DNA from: Alicycliphilus denitrificans K601
GTDB lineage: Bacteria > Pseudomonadota > Gammaproteobacteria > Burkholderiales > Burkholderiaceae_C
Assembly: GCF_000204645.1 (NCBI RefSeq)
Contig: NC_015422.1
Span: forward strand, 2,373,001 to 2,437,000
Direction: 5' to 3'
Length of the DNA stretch: 64,000 nt
The translations under genes and the position numbers were made by a program. This document shows positions 26,523-35,492 of this stretch, in pieces. Positions within the stretch are counted from its first letter, which is position 1, and each line of letters opens with the position of its first letter. Under the pieces are notes generated by a model that searched no databases, was not told where the DNA came from, and saw nothing but the letters and a program-made list of their open reading frames with translations.

Positions 26523-27413
26523 ATGAGTGCATCGCAACCTACCGTCGGCCTCGTGGGCCTGGGCGCCATGGGCCTGGGCATGGCGCAGTCGCTGCGCCGC
26601 GCGGGCCACGCGCCCCATGTGTTCGACCTGCGGCGCGAGGTGGCCCAGGACTTCGCCAGGGACGGCGGCACGGCCTGCGAGACGCTGGCCGAGCTGGGCG
26701 CGCGCTGCGACGTGGTGGTCTCGGTGGTCGTCAACGCCGCGCAGACCGAAAGCGTGCTGTTCGGCGACGACGGCGTGGCCGCCACCATGCGGCCCGGCAG
26801 CCTGTTCGTGATGTGCTCCACGGTCGATCCGAACTGGTCGGTGGCGCTGGAATCGCGCCTGGCAAAGCAGGGCATCCTGTACCTGGACGCGCCGATCTCC
26901 GGCGGCGCCGCCAAGGCCGCGAGCGGCCAGATCACCATGATGACCGCCGGCACGCCCGAGGCCTATACGCGCGCGGGCGGCGTGCTCGACGCCATGGCCG
27001 CCAAGGTCTACCGCCTGGGCGACAAGGCGGGCGCGGGCAGCAAGGTCAAGATCATCAACCAGCTGCTGGCCGGCGTGCACATCGCCGCCGCGGCCGAGGC
27101 CATGGCGCTGGGCCTGCGCGAGGGCGTGGACCCCGCGGCCCTCTACGAGGTGATCACGCACAGCGCGGGCAACAGCTGGATGTTCGAGAACCGCATGGCC
27201 CACGTGCTGGCCGGGGACTACACGCCGCTGTCGGCCGTGGACATCTTCGTGAAGGACCTGGGCCTGGTGCTGGACGTGGCGCGCGCGAGCAAGTTCCCGC
27301 TGCCGCTCTCGTCCACCGCGCACCAGATGTTCATGCAGGCCTCCACCGCGGGCTTCGCGCGCGAGGACGACAGTGCCGTCATCAAGATCTTCCCCGGCAT
27401 CACGTTACCTTAG
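26523..27413 (+). CDS. ltnD: L-threonate dehydrogenase
   Basis: Protein of 296 residues of the beta-hydroxyacid dehydrogenase family; predicted to oxidise L-threonate at C2 with NAD+ to 2-oxo-tetronate. The Rossmann motif VGLVGLGAMGLGMAQSLRRA begins at residue 8; the substrate motif DAPISGGAAKAASGQ is near residue 123; the catalytic Lys lies in GAGSKVKIINQLLAG near residue 175. Identification as LtnD rather than tartronate-semialdehyde reductase rests on the neighbours denD, otnK, otnC and otnI. Its TAG stop lies in repeat copy 5, which separates it from denD. Confidence 0.88.
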   Translation: MSASQPTVGLVGLGAMGLGMAQSLRRAGHAPHVFDLRREVAQDFARDGGTACETLAELGARCDVVVSVVVNAAQTESVLFGDDGVAATMRPGSLFVMCSTVDPNWSVALESRLAKQGILYLDAPISGGAAKAASGQITMMTAGTPEAYTRAGGVLDAMAAKVYRLGDKAGAGSKVKIINQLLAGVHIAAAAEAMALGLREGVDPAALYEVITHSAGNSWMFENRMAHVLAGDYTPLSAVDIFVKDLGLVLDVARASKFPLPLSSTAHQMFMQASTAGFAREDDSAVIKIFPGITLP

Positions 27414-27462
27414 CTGCTTGCGCTTGATACACAAGCGCTAGAGCCAGATCTGGCTTGTAACT
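27411..27462 (-). repeat. dispersed palindromic repeat, copy 5 (reverse), within the tetronate operon
   Basis: TAGCTGCTTGCGCTTG, then atacaCAAGCGCTAGAGC, then AGATCTGGCTTGTA. The first three bases are the ltnD stop codon. The GCGCTTG/CAAGCGC stem is intact. It divides ltnD from denD in an otherwise tightly packed operon and might attenuate downstream expression or process the mRNA. Confidence 0.82.
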
Positions 27463-27483
27463 CCATACACAAGGAACCATCCC

Positions 27484-28497
27484 ATGAACATCCTCATCAC
27501 CGGCGGCAGCGGCTTCCTGGGCGCGCGCCTCGCGCGCACCCTGCTGGCACAGGGCAGCCTGGCGCTGGCCGGCGCGCCCGCGCAGCCCATCGAGCGCGTG
27601 GTGCTGGTCGATCGCGTGGCGCCGCCGGCCGACCTGGCCGCCGACGCGCGCGTGCAGCCGCTGCTGGGCGACCTGGTCGAGCAGCTTGCCGCGGGCGCGC
27701 TGCCGCTGGCCGAGGTGCAGGCCGTGTTCCACCTGGCGGCGGCGGTCAGCGGCGAGTGCGAGGCCGACTTCGACCTTGGCATGCGCAGCAACCTCGACGC
27801 CACGCGCCAGCTGCTCGAAGGCTGCCGCCGCGCCGGCCACGCGCCCGTGTTCGTGTTCTCCAGCTCGGTCGCGGTGTTCGGCGATTCGCCCGAGCAGCCG
27901 CTGCCCGCCGTGATCGAGGACACCACGCTGCCCACGCCGCAGAACAGCTACGGCATCCAGAAGTTCATCGGCGAGCAGCTCGTGGCCGACTGCACGCGCA
28001 AGGGCTTCGTGCAGGGCCGCAACGTGCGCCTGATGACGGTGAGCGTGCGCCCCGGCCGCCCGAACGGCGCGGCGTCCAGCTTCCTCTCGGGCATGCTGCG
28101 CGAGCCGCTGGCGGGCGAGCGCGCGCGCTGCCCCGTGGCGCCCGGGACGGCCGTGGCGCTCTCGTCGCCCGGCAACACGGTGCGCGGCATCATCCGTGCA
28201 TCGACCGCAAGCGCTGCCGAGTGGGGTGCGCGCACCGCCGTCAACCTGCCCGCGCTCACCACCACCGTGGGCGAGATGGCCCAGGCACTGGAGCGCGTGG
28301 CCGGCAAGGAGGCCACGGCACTGATCGACTGGGAGCCCGATGCGCAGATCGCCAGGATCATCACGGGTTGGCCCAGCCGCTTCGCACCGAAGCGCGCCCA
28401 GGCCCTGGGCTTGGCGGCAGACGAGAGCTTCGAGGCCATCCTGCGCGACTACGTGCGCGAGAACCCGCAGGCCGTCAAGCTCGCGGTGAAGGGCTGA
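27484..28497 (+). CDS. denD: D-erythronate dehydrogenase
   Basis: Protein of 337 residues of the extended short-chain dehydrogenase family; predicted NAD-dependent oxidation of D-erythronate to 2-oxo-tetronate. It begins with the Rossmann GGSGFLGARLAR at residue 7. The active site shows FSSSVAVFGD (catalytic Ser) and NSYGIQKFIGEQL (Tyr-x-x-x-Lys). SVRPGRPNGAASSFLSGMLR is typical of the DenD group. Three bases separate its TGA from the ATG of otnK. Assignment is by family pattern and operon. Confidence 0.88.
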   Translation: MNILITGGSGFLGARLARTLLAQGSLALAGAPAQPIERVVLVDRVAPPADLAADARVQPLLGDLVEQLAAGALPLAEVQAVFHLAAAVSGECEADFDLGMRSNLDATRQLLEGCRRAGHAPVFVFSSSVAVFGDSPEQPLPAVIEDTTLPTPQNSYGIQKFIGEQLVADCTRKGFVQGRNVRLMTVSVRPGRPNGAASSFLSGMLREPLAGERARCPVAPGTAVALSSPGNTVRGIIRASTASAAEWGARTAVNLPALTTTVGEMAQALERVAGKEATALIDWEPDAQIARIITGWPSRFAPKRAQALGLAADESFEAILRDYVRENPQAVKLAVKG

Positions 28498-28500
28498 GCC

Positions 28501-29763
28501 ATGGGCAAGCTGCTGCTGGGCTGCATCGCCGACGACTTCACGGGCGCCACCGACCTCGCCAACAACCTCGTGCGCGCGGGCATGCGCGTGGTGCAGGCCA
28601 TCGGCGTGCCGGATGGCCCGCTGGCGGCGGACGTGGATGCCGTCGTCGTCGCGCTCAAGTCGCGCACCAACCCCGTTGACGAGGCCGTGGCGCAGTCGCT
28701 TGCCGCGCTGCGCTGGCTGCAGGGACAGGGCGCGCACCAGATCTACTTCAAGTACTGCTCCACCTTCGACAGCACCCCGGCCGGCAACATCGGCCCCGTG
28801 ACCGAGGCGCTGATGGATGCGCTGGGCACCGAATTCACCATCGCCACCCCGGCCTTCCCCGACAACAAGCGCACCGTGTTCAAGGGCTACCTGTTCGTGG
28901 GCGACGTGCTGCTGAGCGAGAGCGGCATGCAGAACCACCCGCTCACGCCCATGGCGGACCCCAACCTCGTGCGCGTGATGCAGTCGCAGTGCCGGCGCAA
29001 GGTGGGCCTGATCGACCACGCGGTGGTCGCGCGCGGCGCCGCAGCCGTCACCGAGCGCATCGCGCAGCTCAAGGCCGAGGGCGTTGCCATCGCCATCGTC
29101 GATGCCGTCTCCAACGACGACCTGCTGCGCATGGGTCCCGCGCTCGCGGCGCTGCCGCTGGTCACGGCGGGCTCGGGCGTGGCGATGGCGCTGCCGGCTA
29201 ACTTCGGCTTCGCGCCGTCGCCCGCGGCGAGCGTGCTGCCCTTCGGGAGTGGTCTGCGCGCCGTGGTGTCGGGCAGCTGCTCGCTGGCGACCAACCGGCA
29301 GGTGCAGGACTTCATCGCGCGCGGCGGCGCGGCGCTCGCCATCGACCCGCTGCGCATCGCGGATGGCGCCGACGTGGCGGCCGAGGCGCTCGCCTGGGCC
29401 ACGCCGCTGCTCGCGCGCGGCCCCGTGCTCGTCTATTCCACGGCCGACAGCGGCGCGGTCAAGTCCGTGCAGTCGCGCCTGGGCGCGGAAGAGGCGGGCG
29501 CGATGGTGGAGCGCACCATTGCATCGATAGCGCGCGGCCTGGTCGAGCGCGGCGTGCGCCAGCTCGTGGTGGCGGGCGGTGAGACATCGGGCGCCTGCGT
29601 GCAGGCGCTGGGCATCACGCAGATGCAGATCGGCCCGCAGATCGACCCGGGGGTGCCGTGGTGTCATGCGCAGGCGCTCGGCGCCGGCCTGCACATCACG
29701 CTCAAATCCGGCAACTTCGGCGGCGACGATTTCTTCACGCGCGCGTTCGAGGTGCTCGCATGA
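28501..29763 (+). CDS. otnK: 3-oxo-tetronate kinase (four-carbon acid sugar kinase family)
   Basis: Protein of 420 residues with the DUF1537/four-carbon acid sugar kinase fold. The N-terminal sugar-binding part has GCIADDFTGATDLANNLVRA at residue 7 and FKYCSTFDSTPAGNIGPV; the C-terminal nucleotide-binding part has VSGSCSLATNRQV, VVAGGETSGACVQALGI and LKSGNFGGDDFF. It phosphorylates 3-oxo-tetronate at C4 with ATP. Its TGA overlaps the otnC ATG by 4 nt. The neighbours support OtnK over D-threonate kinase DtnK, since no pdxA2 is present. Confidence 0.9.
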   Translation: MGKLLLGCIADDFTGATDLANNLVRAGMRVVQAIGVPDGPLAADVDAVVVALKSRTNPVDEAVAQSLAALRWLQGQGAHQIYFKYCSTFDSTPAGNIGPVTEALMDALGTEFTIATPAFPDNKRTVFKGYLFVGDVLLSESGMQNHPLTPMADPNLVRVMQSQCRRKVGLIDHAVVARGAAAVTERIAQLKAEGVAIAIVDAVSNDDLLRMGPALAALPLVTAGSGVAMALPANFGFAPSPAASVLPFGSGLRAVVSGSCSLATNRQVQDFIARGGAALAIDPLRIADGADVAAEALAWATPLLARGPVLVYSTADSGAVKSVQSRLGAEEAGAMVERTIASIARGLVERGVRQLVVAGGETSGACVQALGITQMQIGPQIDPGVPWCHAQALGAGLHITLKSGNFGGDDFFTRAFEVLA

Positions 29764-30425
29764 CCGAGGCACAGGCGCGCGAGGAGATCTGCCGCGTGGG
29801 CCGCAGCCTGTTCGAGCGCGGATACGCGCACGCCACGGCGGGCAACATCAGCGTGCGGCTCGACGACGGTGGCTTCCTCATCACGCCCACCGACGCCTGC
29901 CTGGGCTTCCTCGACCCCGCGCGCCTCGCACGGCTGGACGCGCAGGGCCGGCAGGTGAGCGGCGACCGCGCGAGCAAGACCATCGCGCTGCACACCCGCA
30001 TCTACGCCGCCGCGCGCGCGTTCGACGCGCAGACCGCCTGCGTCATCCACACGCACAGCACGCACTGTGTGGCCCTCACGCTGCAGCCTGCGGAGGGCGA
30101 ACTGCTGCCCGCCATCACGCCGTACTTCGTGATGAAAGTCGGCCACGTGCCCGTGATCCCCTACCACCGCCCCGGCGCGCCCGGGGCGGCCGAGGCCGTG
30201 GCCCAGGCCATCGCGCGCTACGGCGCGCAAGGCACGCCGCTGCGCGCCGTGATGCTGGAGCGCCTGGGCCCCAACGTCTGGCATGACACCCCCGCCGCCG
30301 CGATGGCGACGCTGGAGGAACTGGAGGAAACGGCGCGCCTGTGGCTGCTGTCTTCCCCCAAGCCCGCCGCGCTGGACGCGGCGCAGATCGACGAACTGCG
30401 CGCCGCCTTCGGCGCGCGCTGGTAA
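29760..30425 (+). CDS. otnC: 3-oxo-tetronate 4-phosphate decarboxylase
   Basis: Protein of 221 residues of the class II aldolase/adducin (AraD/FucA) fold; predicted to decarboxylate 3-oxo-tetronate 4-phosphate to dihydroxyacetone phosphate and CO2, joining glycolysis. Motifs are ERGYAHATAGNISVRL, the phosphate loop SKTIALHTRIY and the zinc-binding HTHSTH near residue 99. The usual third metal His can be placed in VIPYHRPGAPG. The ATG overlaps otnK (ATGA), so the two are translationally coupled. Confidence 0.9.
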   Translation: MTEAQAREEICRVGRSLFERGYAHATAGNISVRLDDGGFLITPTDACLGFLDPARLARLDAQGRQVSGDRASKTIALHTRIYAAARAFDAQTACVIHTHSTHCVALTLQPAEGELLPAITPYFVMKVGHVPVIPYHRPGAPGAAEAVAQAIARYGAQGTPLRAVMLERLGPNVWHDTPAAAMATLEELEETARLWLLSSPKPAALDAAQIDELRAAFGARW

Positions 30426-30434
30426 GGAACCCAC

Positions 30435-31244
30435 ATGCCCCGCTTTGCCGCCAACCTCTCCATGCTCTATGGCGAGCATGCCTTCCTCGACCGCTTCGCC
30501 GCCGCCGCCGCGGACGGTTTCAAGGGTGTCGAATACCTGTTCCCCTACGAATTCCCCGCCGCCGAGATCGCCCGGCGCCTGAAGGACAACGGCCTCGCGC
30601 AGGTGCTGTTCAACGCGCCCCCCGGCGACTGGGCCGCGGGCGAGCGCGGCCTGGCCTGCCTGCCCGGGCGCGAGGCCGAGTTCCGCGAAGGCTTCGCGCG
30701 CGCGCTGGACTACGCCGCCGCGCTCGACTGCCCGCGCATCCACGTGATGGCCGGCCTCGTGCCCGCGGGCCAGACGCGCGAGGCTTTGCGCCCGCTCTAC
30801 ATCGACAACCTGCGCTGGGCGGCGGAGCAGGCCGCGCAGGCCGGGCGCAACGTGCTCATCGAGCCCATCAACACGCGCAACATCCCCGGCTTCTTCCTCA
30901 ACCGCCAGGACGACGCGCACGCCATCGTCCAGGCCGTGGGCGCGCCCAACCTGCAGGTGCAGTTCGACCTGTACCACTGCCAGATCGTCGAGGGCGACGT
31001 GGCCATGAAGATCCGCCAGTACCTGCCCACGGGCCGCGTCGGCCACTTCCAGATCGCGGGCGTGCCCGAGCGGCACGAGCCCGACATCGGCGAGCTCAAC
31101 CACCCCTACCTGTTCTCGGTCATCGACGAGGTGGCCGCGCAGTGCGGCTGGCAGGGCTGGGTGGGCTGCGAGTACCTGCCCGCGCGCGGCGCCGTGCCCG
31201 GCGGCACCACGGCGGGCCTGGGCTGGGTGCGCGGTTTGCTCTGA
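30435..31244 (+). CDS. otnI: 2-oxo-tetronate isomerase (hydroxypyruvate isomerase family)
   Basis: Protein of 269 residues with a xylose-isomerase-like TIM barrel. The start [20 protein letters not shown], the metal/catalytic segments [28 protein letters not shown] (Glu ligand), [16 protein letters not shown] (Asp/His) and [10 protein letters not shown] (Glu) are those of Hyi/OtnI. It interconverts 2-oxo- and 3-oxo-tetronate, linking the two dehydrogenases to OtnK. It closes the operon; repeat copy 6 follows its stop and separates it from convergent mtfA. Confidence 0.9.
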   Translation: MPRFAANLSMLYGEHAFLDRFAAAAADGFKGVEYLFPYEFPAAEIARRLKDNGLAQVLFNAPPGDWAAGERGLACLPGREAEFREGFARALDYAAALDCPRIHVMAGLVPAGQTREALRPLYIDNLRWAAEQAAQAGRNVLIEPINTRNIPGFFLNRQDDAHAIVQAVGAPNLQVQFDLYHCQIVEGDVAMKIRQYLPTGRVGHFQIAGVPERHEPDIGELNHPYLFSVIDEVAAQCGWQGWVGCEYLPARGAVPGGTTAGLGWVRGLL

Positions 31245-31245
31245 A

Positions 31246-31303
31246 TAAAGTAGCTTATGGCGCTTGCCGGGTAAGCGCTAGGGGCCTATTTGGCTTGTAG
31301 CTC
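31246..31303 (-). repeat. dispersed palindromic repeat, copy 6 (reverse), overlaps mtfA 3' end
   Basis: GTAGCTTATGGCGCTTG, then CCGGGTAAGCGCTAGGGG and CCTATTTGGCTTGTAGCT. It lies between convergent otnI and mtfA. On the minus strand it supplies the last codons (Glu-Leu-Gln-Ala-Lys) and the TAG of mtfA. Confidence 0.82.
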
Positions 31304-32119
31304 CTGCGTGGGGCGGAACAGCGCATCCAGCACCGGCAGCAGCGCAGGAAACTCCTGTGCGAAGCGCTCGCGGTGCACGAAGTAGGCCTCGCAGGCCACG
31401 GCGAAGAACTCCGCCGGGGCCGTGGCGCCATAGGCGTCGAGCCAGGGCCACTCGCCGCCGAAGCGCTCGGCGATGATGACCCGTTCTCGGAACTGCTCGT
31501 AGGCCGGCTCCCAGGCCGCGCGCCAGGCGGCGTGCGCGGCGCGGGCGTTCGCGGTGCCCAGAAAGCCCGGCGGCAGGGGCGGGCAGCCGTCGGCGCCGCC
31601 GTTCTTCATGTCGATCTTGTGCACGAACTCGTGGATCACCACGCTGGTGGCGTGGCCCTCGCGGCCCGCGCCTTGGACGGCGGGCCAGGAGAGCATCACG
31701 GGGCCGTTCTCCATGGCTTCGCCCAGCAGCACCTCGTCGTAGTGGTGCACCACGCCGGCCTCATCGACGGCCTTGCGGCGCGCCAGGGCCTCGGCCGGGT
31801 GCACGACGATGCCCACGAAGTCGTCGTACCACGCGAGCGCCTTGCCGGGCTCGCCCCAGTGCAGTAGCGGCAGGCAGGCCTGCGCGGCGATGGCCACGGC
31901 CATGGCGTCGGTCACCACGAGGCCGTGCGCGCCCGAGAATTCCTTGCGGTGCAGGAAGAGGGCGCTCAATGCGCGCAGCTTGGCCTGGTCGGCCAGAGGC
32001 AGCGCGGCGAGGAAGGGGTAGCGGTTCAGCGTCTGCAGCCACAGGTCGGCGCCGATGTCGGGGATCGGGGCCACGGCAGAGCGCACGCGCCGGGCCAGGC
32101 GGGAGAGGAAGCGGGGCAT
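31286..32119 (-). CDS. mtfA: MtfA-type zinc metallopeptidase (M90 family)
   Basis: Protein of 277 residues. The zinc site is VVIHEFVHKIDMKNGG (HExxH) near residue 160, with a downstream ligand in the segment PAEFFAVACEAYFV. GIVVHPAEALARR and VLLGEAMENGPVMLSWP are typical of MtfA (Mlc-titration factor), a cytoplasmic peptidase that in E. coli binds the glucose repressor Mlc. No Mlc is visible here. The C-terminal ELQAK and the stop lie in repeat copy 6. Four bases separate its ATG from the lpxH stop. Confidence 0.88.
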   Translation of the reverse strand: MPRFLSRLARRVRSAVAPIPDIGADLWLQTLNRYPFLAALPLADQAKLRALSALFLHRKEFSGAHGLVVTDAMAVAIAAQACLPLLHWGEPGKALAWYDDFVGIVVHPAEALARRKAVDEAGVVHHYDEVLLGEAMENGPVMLSWPAVQGAGREGHATSVVIHEFVHKIDMKNGGADGCPPLPPGFLGTANARAAHAAWRAAWEPAYEQFRERVIIAERFGGEWPWLDAYGATAPAEFFAVACEAYFVHRERFAQEFPALLPVLDALFRPTQELQAK

Positions 32120-32123
32120 GCCG

Positions 32124-32906
32124 CTACGTGGGGGCGAGCGGGATGCGCTGCAAGCCCGCGTCCGTGAGCCGCAGCACGCCGGCGCGCGGCGGCGTGGCCT
32201 CCAGGTCCCAGTCGGTGAGCACGTGGCGCGCGAGGCCGGGCGCGAGCACGTGGTTCGCCGGCAGGTGCGTGTGGCCGTGGATCAGCGCACCGGCGCGCGC
32301 GGCGCGCAGCCATTCGATGGCGGCGGCGTTGTCCACGTCGGCATAGGGGGCCGTGCCGGCCTGCTTGCGCGCCTCGCTCTCGCTGCGCGCGCTGCGGCCC
32401 TGGGCGCGGCGCTCATGCAGCGGGCGCGCGAGCAGCTGCGCCTGCCATTGCGGGTCGCGCGCGAGGGCGCGAAAGCGCTGGTACTCCACATCCTGCAGGC
32501 ACAGCGCGTCGCCGTGCGAGAGCAGCCAGTGCCGGCCCGCGAACGTGAGCGCCGTGGGGTCGGCCAGCACGGGAATGTCCGTGCGCCGCGTGAAGCCCAC
32601 GCCCACGAGGAAGTCGCGGTTGCCGTGCATGAAGAACAGGGGACGTCGGCGCGCGGCCTGCGCGAGCAGCTCGCAGCATTCGCTCTCGAAGCTGCCGCGC
32701 TCGTCGATCGCGTCGTCGCCCACCCAGACCTCGAACAGGTCGCCGAGCAGGAACACCGCGTCGGCGGGCGTCGCGGCAAGGTAGCGCGCGAATGCCTGCA
32801 CCGTGGCTGGGTGGCTGCCCTCCAGGTGCAGATCGGAAACGAAATCGACCGTGCGCCACGCGGCCGGCGCTGCCAGCTCGGCGATGGGCGGCACGGTCGC
32901 GGCCAT
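32124..32906 (-). CDS. lpxH: UDP-2,3-diacylglucosamine diphosphatase
   Basis: Protein of 260 residues of the calcineurin-like metallophosphatases; cleaves UDP-2,3-diacylglucosamine to lipid X and UMP in lipid A synthesis, peripheral to the inner membrane. The motif series FVSDLHLEGSHP, LLGDLFEVWVGDD, FMHGNRDFLVG, LLSHGDALC and LIHGHTHLPA supplies all metal ligands. The N-terminal 16 residues are an Ala/Pro-rich extension. It lies 4 nt after ppiB on the same strand; the pairing of a cyclophilin with lpxH is common in proteobacteria. Confidence 0.95.
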   Translation of the reverse strand: MAATVPPIAELAAPAAWRTVDFVSDLHLEGSHPATVQAFARYLAATPADAVFLLGDLFEVWVGDDAIDERGSFESECCELLAQAARRRPLFFMHGNRDFLVGVGFTRRTDIPVLADPTALTFAGRHWLLSHGDALCLQDVEYQRFRALARDPQWQAQLLARPLHERRAQGRSARSESEARKQAGTAPYADVDNAAAIEWLRAARAGALIHGHTHLPANHVLAPGLARHVLTDWDLEATPPRAGVLRLTDAGLQRIPLAPT

Positions 32907-32910
32907 GGGC

Positions 32911-33438
32911 TTACAGCGCCACGGCCTTGTCGATCACCACGGCGTCGAACGGCACGTCGTCGTGGAAGCCCTTGCGCGTGGTGCGCACCTTCTTGATCGC
33001 GTCCACCACGTCCTGGCCCTTGACCACCTTGCCGAACACGGCGTAGCCCCAGCCCTGGGGCGTGGGCGCGGTGTGGTTCAGGAAGCCGTTGTCCACCACG
33101 TTGATGAAGAACTGGGCCGTGGCGCTGTGCGGGTCGCCGGTGCGGGCCATGGCGATGGTGTACTGGTCGTTCTTCAGGCCGTTGGCGGCCTCGTTCTCGA
33201 TGGGCGTGTCGGTGGGCTTTTGCTTCATGTCGGGCGTGAAGCCGCCGCCCTGGATCATGAAGCCCTTGATCACGCGGTGGAAGATGGTGCCGTCGTAGTG
33301 GCCCTTGTTCACGTAGGCCAGGAAGTTCTCGGTGGACTTGGGCGCGTTGGCGGAGTCCAGCTCCAGCGTGATGACGCCGGGGGTGGCCGTCTCGGCCACG
33401 TTGATGGTGACGTGCAGTTCGACTTGCGGGTTGCTCAT
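32911..33438 (-). CDS. ppiB: peptidyl-prolyl cis-trans isomerase, cytoplasmic cyclophilin
   Basis: Protein of 175 residues without a signal peptide. Cyclophilin core: [20 protein letters not shown] (catalytic Arg and the FMIQGG hallmark), [20 protein letters not shown] and [18 protein letters not shown]. Isomerises X-Pro bonds in the cytoplasm. It shares long identical stretches with the neighbouring exported cyclophilin, pointing to a tandem duplication followed by change of compartment. Twenty-one nt separate the two genes. Confidence 0.93.
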   Translation of the reverse strand: MSNPQVELHVTINVAETATPGVITLELDSANAPKSTENFLAYVNKGHYDGTIFHRVIKGFMIQGGGFTPDMKQKPTDTPIENEAANGLKNDQYTIAMARTGDPHSATAQFFINVVDNGFLNHTAPTPQGWGYAVFGKVVKGQDVVDAIKKVRTTRKGFHDDVPFDAVVIDKAVAL

Positions 33439-33459
33439 GGCGGGTGTCCTTTCGGTTGT

Positions 33460-34047
33460 CTACTTGACCAGGGTTGCGGATTGGATGATCACGGGCGTGG
33501 TGGGCACGTTCTGGTAGGGCCCGCGGTTGCCCGTGGCCACGGCCTTGATCTTGTCCACCACCTCGGTGCCGCTCACCACCTTGCCGAACACGGCATAGCC
33601 GTGGCCATCGGGGCTGGGGGCGTTGAGCATGGCGTTGTCCTTCACGTTGATGAAGAACTGCGCCGTGGCCGAGTTGGGATCGGCCGTGCGCGCCATGGCG
33701 ATGGTGTACCTGTCGTTCTTCAGGCCATTGGCGGCCTCGTTCTGGATGGGGGCCTTGGTGGGCTTTTGCTGCATGTCGGGCGTGAAGCCGCCGCCCTGGA
33801 TCATGAAGCCGTCGATCACGCGGTGGAAGATGGTGCCGTCGTAGTGCTTGTCCCGCACGTAGGAGAGGAAGTTCTCCACGGTCCTGGGCGCCTTGGCCGC
33901 ATCGAGCTGCAGCACGATGTCCCCCATGGACGTGGCGAGCTTCACCTGGGGAGCCGCCGCGGTCTGGGCCAGCGCGGGGGGCGTGCCCAGCAGCGTGCCA
34001 AGCATGGCGCCGGCCAGTGCCAGTGCCGAGGTTCTTCTGGAAATCAT
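33460..34047 (-). CDS. ppiA: peptidyl-prolyl cis-trans isomerase, periplasmic cyclophilin
   Basis: Protein of 195 residues. The signal peptide ([20 protein letters not shown] ending near AQT) sends it to the periplasm, where it assists folding of outer-membrane and secreted proteins. Core motifs are [33 protein letters not shown] and [14 protein letters not shown] at 34047 overlaps the TGA of the L,D-transpeptidase gene (ATGA). Confidence 0.92.
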   Translation of the reverse strand: MISRRTSALALAGAMLGTLLGTPPALAQTAAAPQVKLATSMGDIVLQLDAAKAPRTVENFLSYVRDKHYDGTIFHRVIDGFMIQGGGFTPDMQQKPTKAPIQNEAANGLKNDRYTIAMARTADPNSATAQFFINVKDNAMLNAPSPDGHGYAVFGKVVSGTEVVDKIKAVATGNRGPYQNVPTTPVIIQSATLVK

Positions 34048-35414
34048 CCGATCACTCCTTCGAAAAAGATCTGCCAGCGGGCCCCCTTGCGGGTCCAGTA
34101 CTGGCGCTTGACGGGGCCCGTGCGGGTGCCTTCGGTCACTTCGCCGAAGGTCACCACCATGGTGTCGCTGCTGTCGGTCCAGCGCAGCACGCTCTTGTCC
34201 TTGAGTGCTACGGCGCGGCCCTGCAGTGCCTGGGCCTCGGCCTGCAGGGCTTGTGACCACTGCTGCAGATCCTGGTTCCGGTGGCTCTGGAATTCGGGAG
34301 CATAAAAGCCCAGCAGACGCTGCGTGTCGCCCTGGGACTTGGCGCTGCGCCAGGCTTCAAGCACGTCGTGGAACGACTGGCGCTCGGCCTGCAGCGCCTG
34401 GGGCTTGACCCAGCGCAGTTCCCTGGCGATCACCACGGGCGTGGTGCGCGGCTCCACCGTCTTCAGCAGGCGCTCCAGGTCCGGGTTGGCCAGGACCAGG
34501 CAGCCGTCGGTGGCCAGCGGGGCGCGCGAGAACTGGCTGGGGGGCGTGCCGTGCAGCCAGATGCCGCTACCGGTCTTGCCCCTGCGCAGGTCCAGCGGAT
34601 TGGGGTAGTTGATGGGCAGGGCGCCCGCGCCGTAGAAGTCCTTGAGCGTCGCGGGATCGAGCCGGCTGGTGATGTAGTACACGCCCAGCGGCGTGCGCTG
34701 ATCGCCCTCGGCCTGCTTTTCGGTCCCCAGCTTGCCGACAGAGGCGTAGTAGTCGGCCACCAGCACCAGCCCCTTGTCGGTGTTCTCGAACAGGTACAGC
34801 CGCGAGCGCGAGGCGTCCATGGCGATGGCGTGGCGCGTGCGCGCAGACAGCTCCAGGAACTGGGCCGGGATGCTGCCCTGCGGGGGGCGGGCCTTGAGAG
34901 CATCCACGCGCAGGCGCGATTCGGCGCGCAGGTCCGACAGCGTGTCGATCGCCGCGGGCGGCAGCGCCTGCGGCGTCGGCGCCGCAGCAGCCGAGGCCAG
35001 CGAGATGCCCGGAATCTGCGCCGGCATGGGCCTGGCGGCGGCCGCGGGCGGCGGCATGGCCACGTCGCCCACCCGGCCCACGGGGCGCGCCCTGGCGGCC
35101 AGCAGGTCTCCAAGCGCCAGCTGGGCGAGCTGGAAGTTGGGGTGGTCGCGCACCAGGCGCTCGGCCAGGGGCAGGGCCTGGCGGGCGTGCCCCTCGGCCG
35201 TCAGGCGGTAGATTTCGAGCAGGCGCCGCTCCGCGTCGCCGTCGCGCAGGGGGGCGGGGGCCGCGGCGCGCACGGGCTTGCGCTGCTGCGCCTTCTTGCC
35301 CGATGGCTGGCGGGCCTTCTTCTCACCTTGTGCCGCCGCGGCGGGCGCAGCCAGCAACCCGGCCATGACGGCCGTGGCCAGGGCATGGCCGAAGGGGAAG
35401 GGGCTCAGGGGCAT
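34044..35414 (-). CDS. L,D-transpeptidase (YkuD) with C-terminal NTF2-like domain
   Basis: Protein of 456 residues. A signal peptide ([20 protein letters not shown]) is followed by a basic/Pro-rich linker and a short TPR-like helical pair (residues about 55-110). The YkuD catalytic domain spans about 200-345 with [16 protein letters not shown] and [12 protein letters not shown]; the Cys is the nucleophile. The last 100 residues ([20 protein letters not shown] ... [15 protein letters not shown]) form an NTF2/SnoaL-like domain as in the YafK/DpaA (LdtF) and Cds6 group. Such enzymes act on meso-DAP links in peptidoglycan in the periplasm, cross-linking or releasing lipoprotein. The preceding TPR gene carries a related C-terminal domain. 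Confidence 0.87.
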   Translation of the reverse strand: MPLSPFPFGHALATAVMAGLLAAPAAAAQGEKKARQPSGKKAQQRKPVRAAAPAPLRDGDAERRLLEIYRLTAEGHARQALPLAERLVRDHPNFQLAQLALGDLLAARARPVGRVGDVAMPPPAAAARPMPAQIPGISLASAAAAPTPQALPPAAIDTLSDLRAESRLRVDALKARPPQGSIPAQFLELSARTRHAIAMDASRSRLYLFENTDKGLVLVADYYASVGKLGTEKQAEGDQRTPLGVYYITSRLDPATLKDFYGAGALPINYPNPLDLRRGKTGSGIWLHGTPPSQFSRAPLATDGCLVLANPDLERLLKTVEPRTTPVVIARELRWVKPQALQAERQSFHDVLEAWRSAKSQGDTQRLLGFYAPEFQSHRNQDLQQWSQALQAEAQALQGRAVALKDKSVLRWTDSSDTMVVTFGEVTEGTRTGPVKRQYWTRKGARWQIFFEGVIG

Positions 35415-35492
35415 GCGTGGTGTGCGTCGTGAAAACGGCTTGCGGCGGCGCCCGCGCCGCATCCAGCCAGGGGCAGGGCGCGCGCTGGGAAC

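Noticed and set aside
27400..29772. 790-codon minus-strand frame over ltnD-denD-otnK
   Set aside because: Antisense shadow of three well-identified enzymes.
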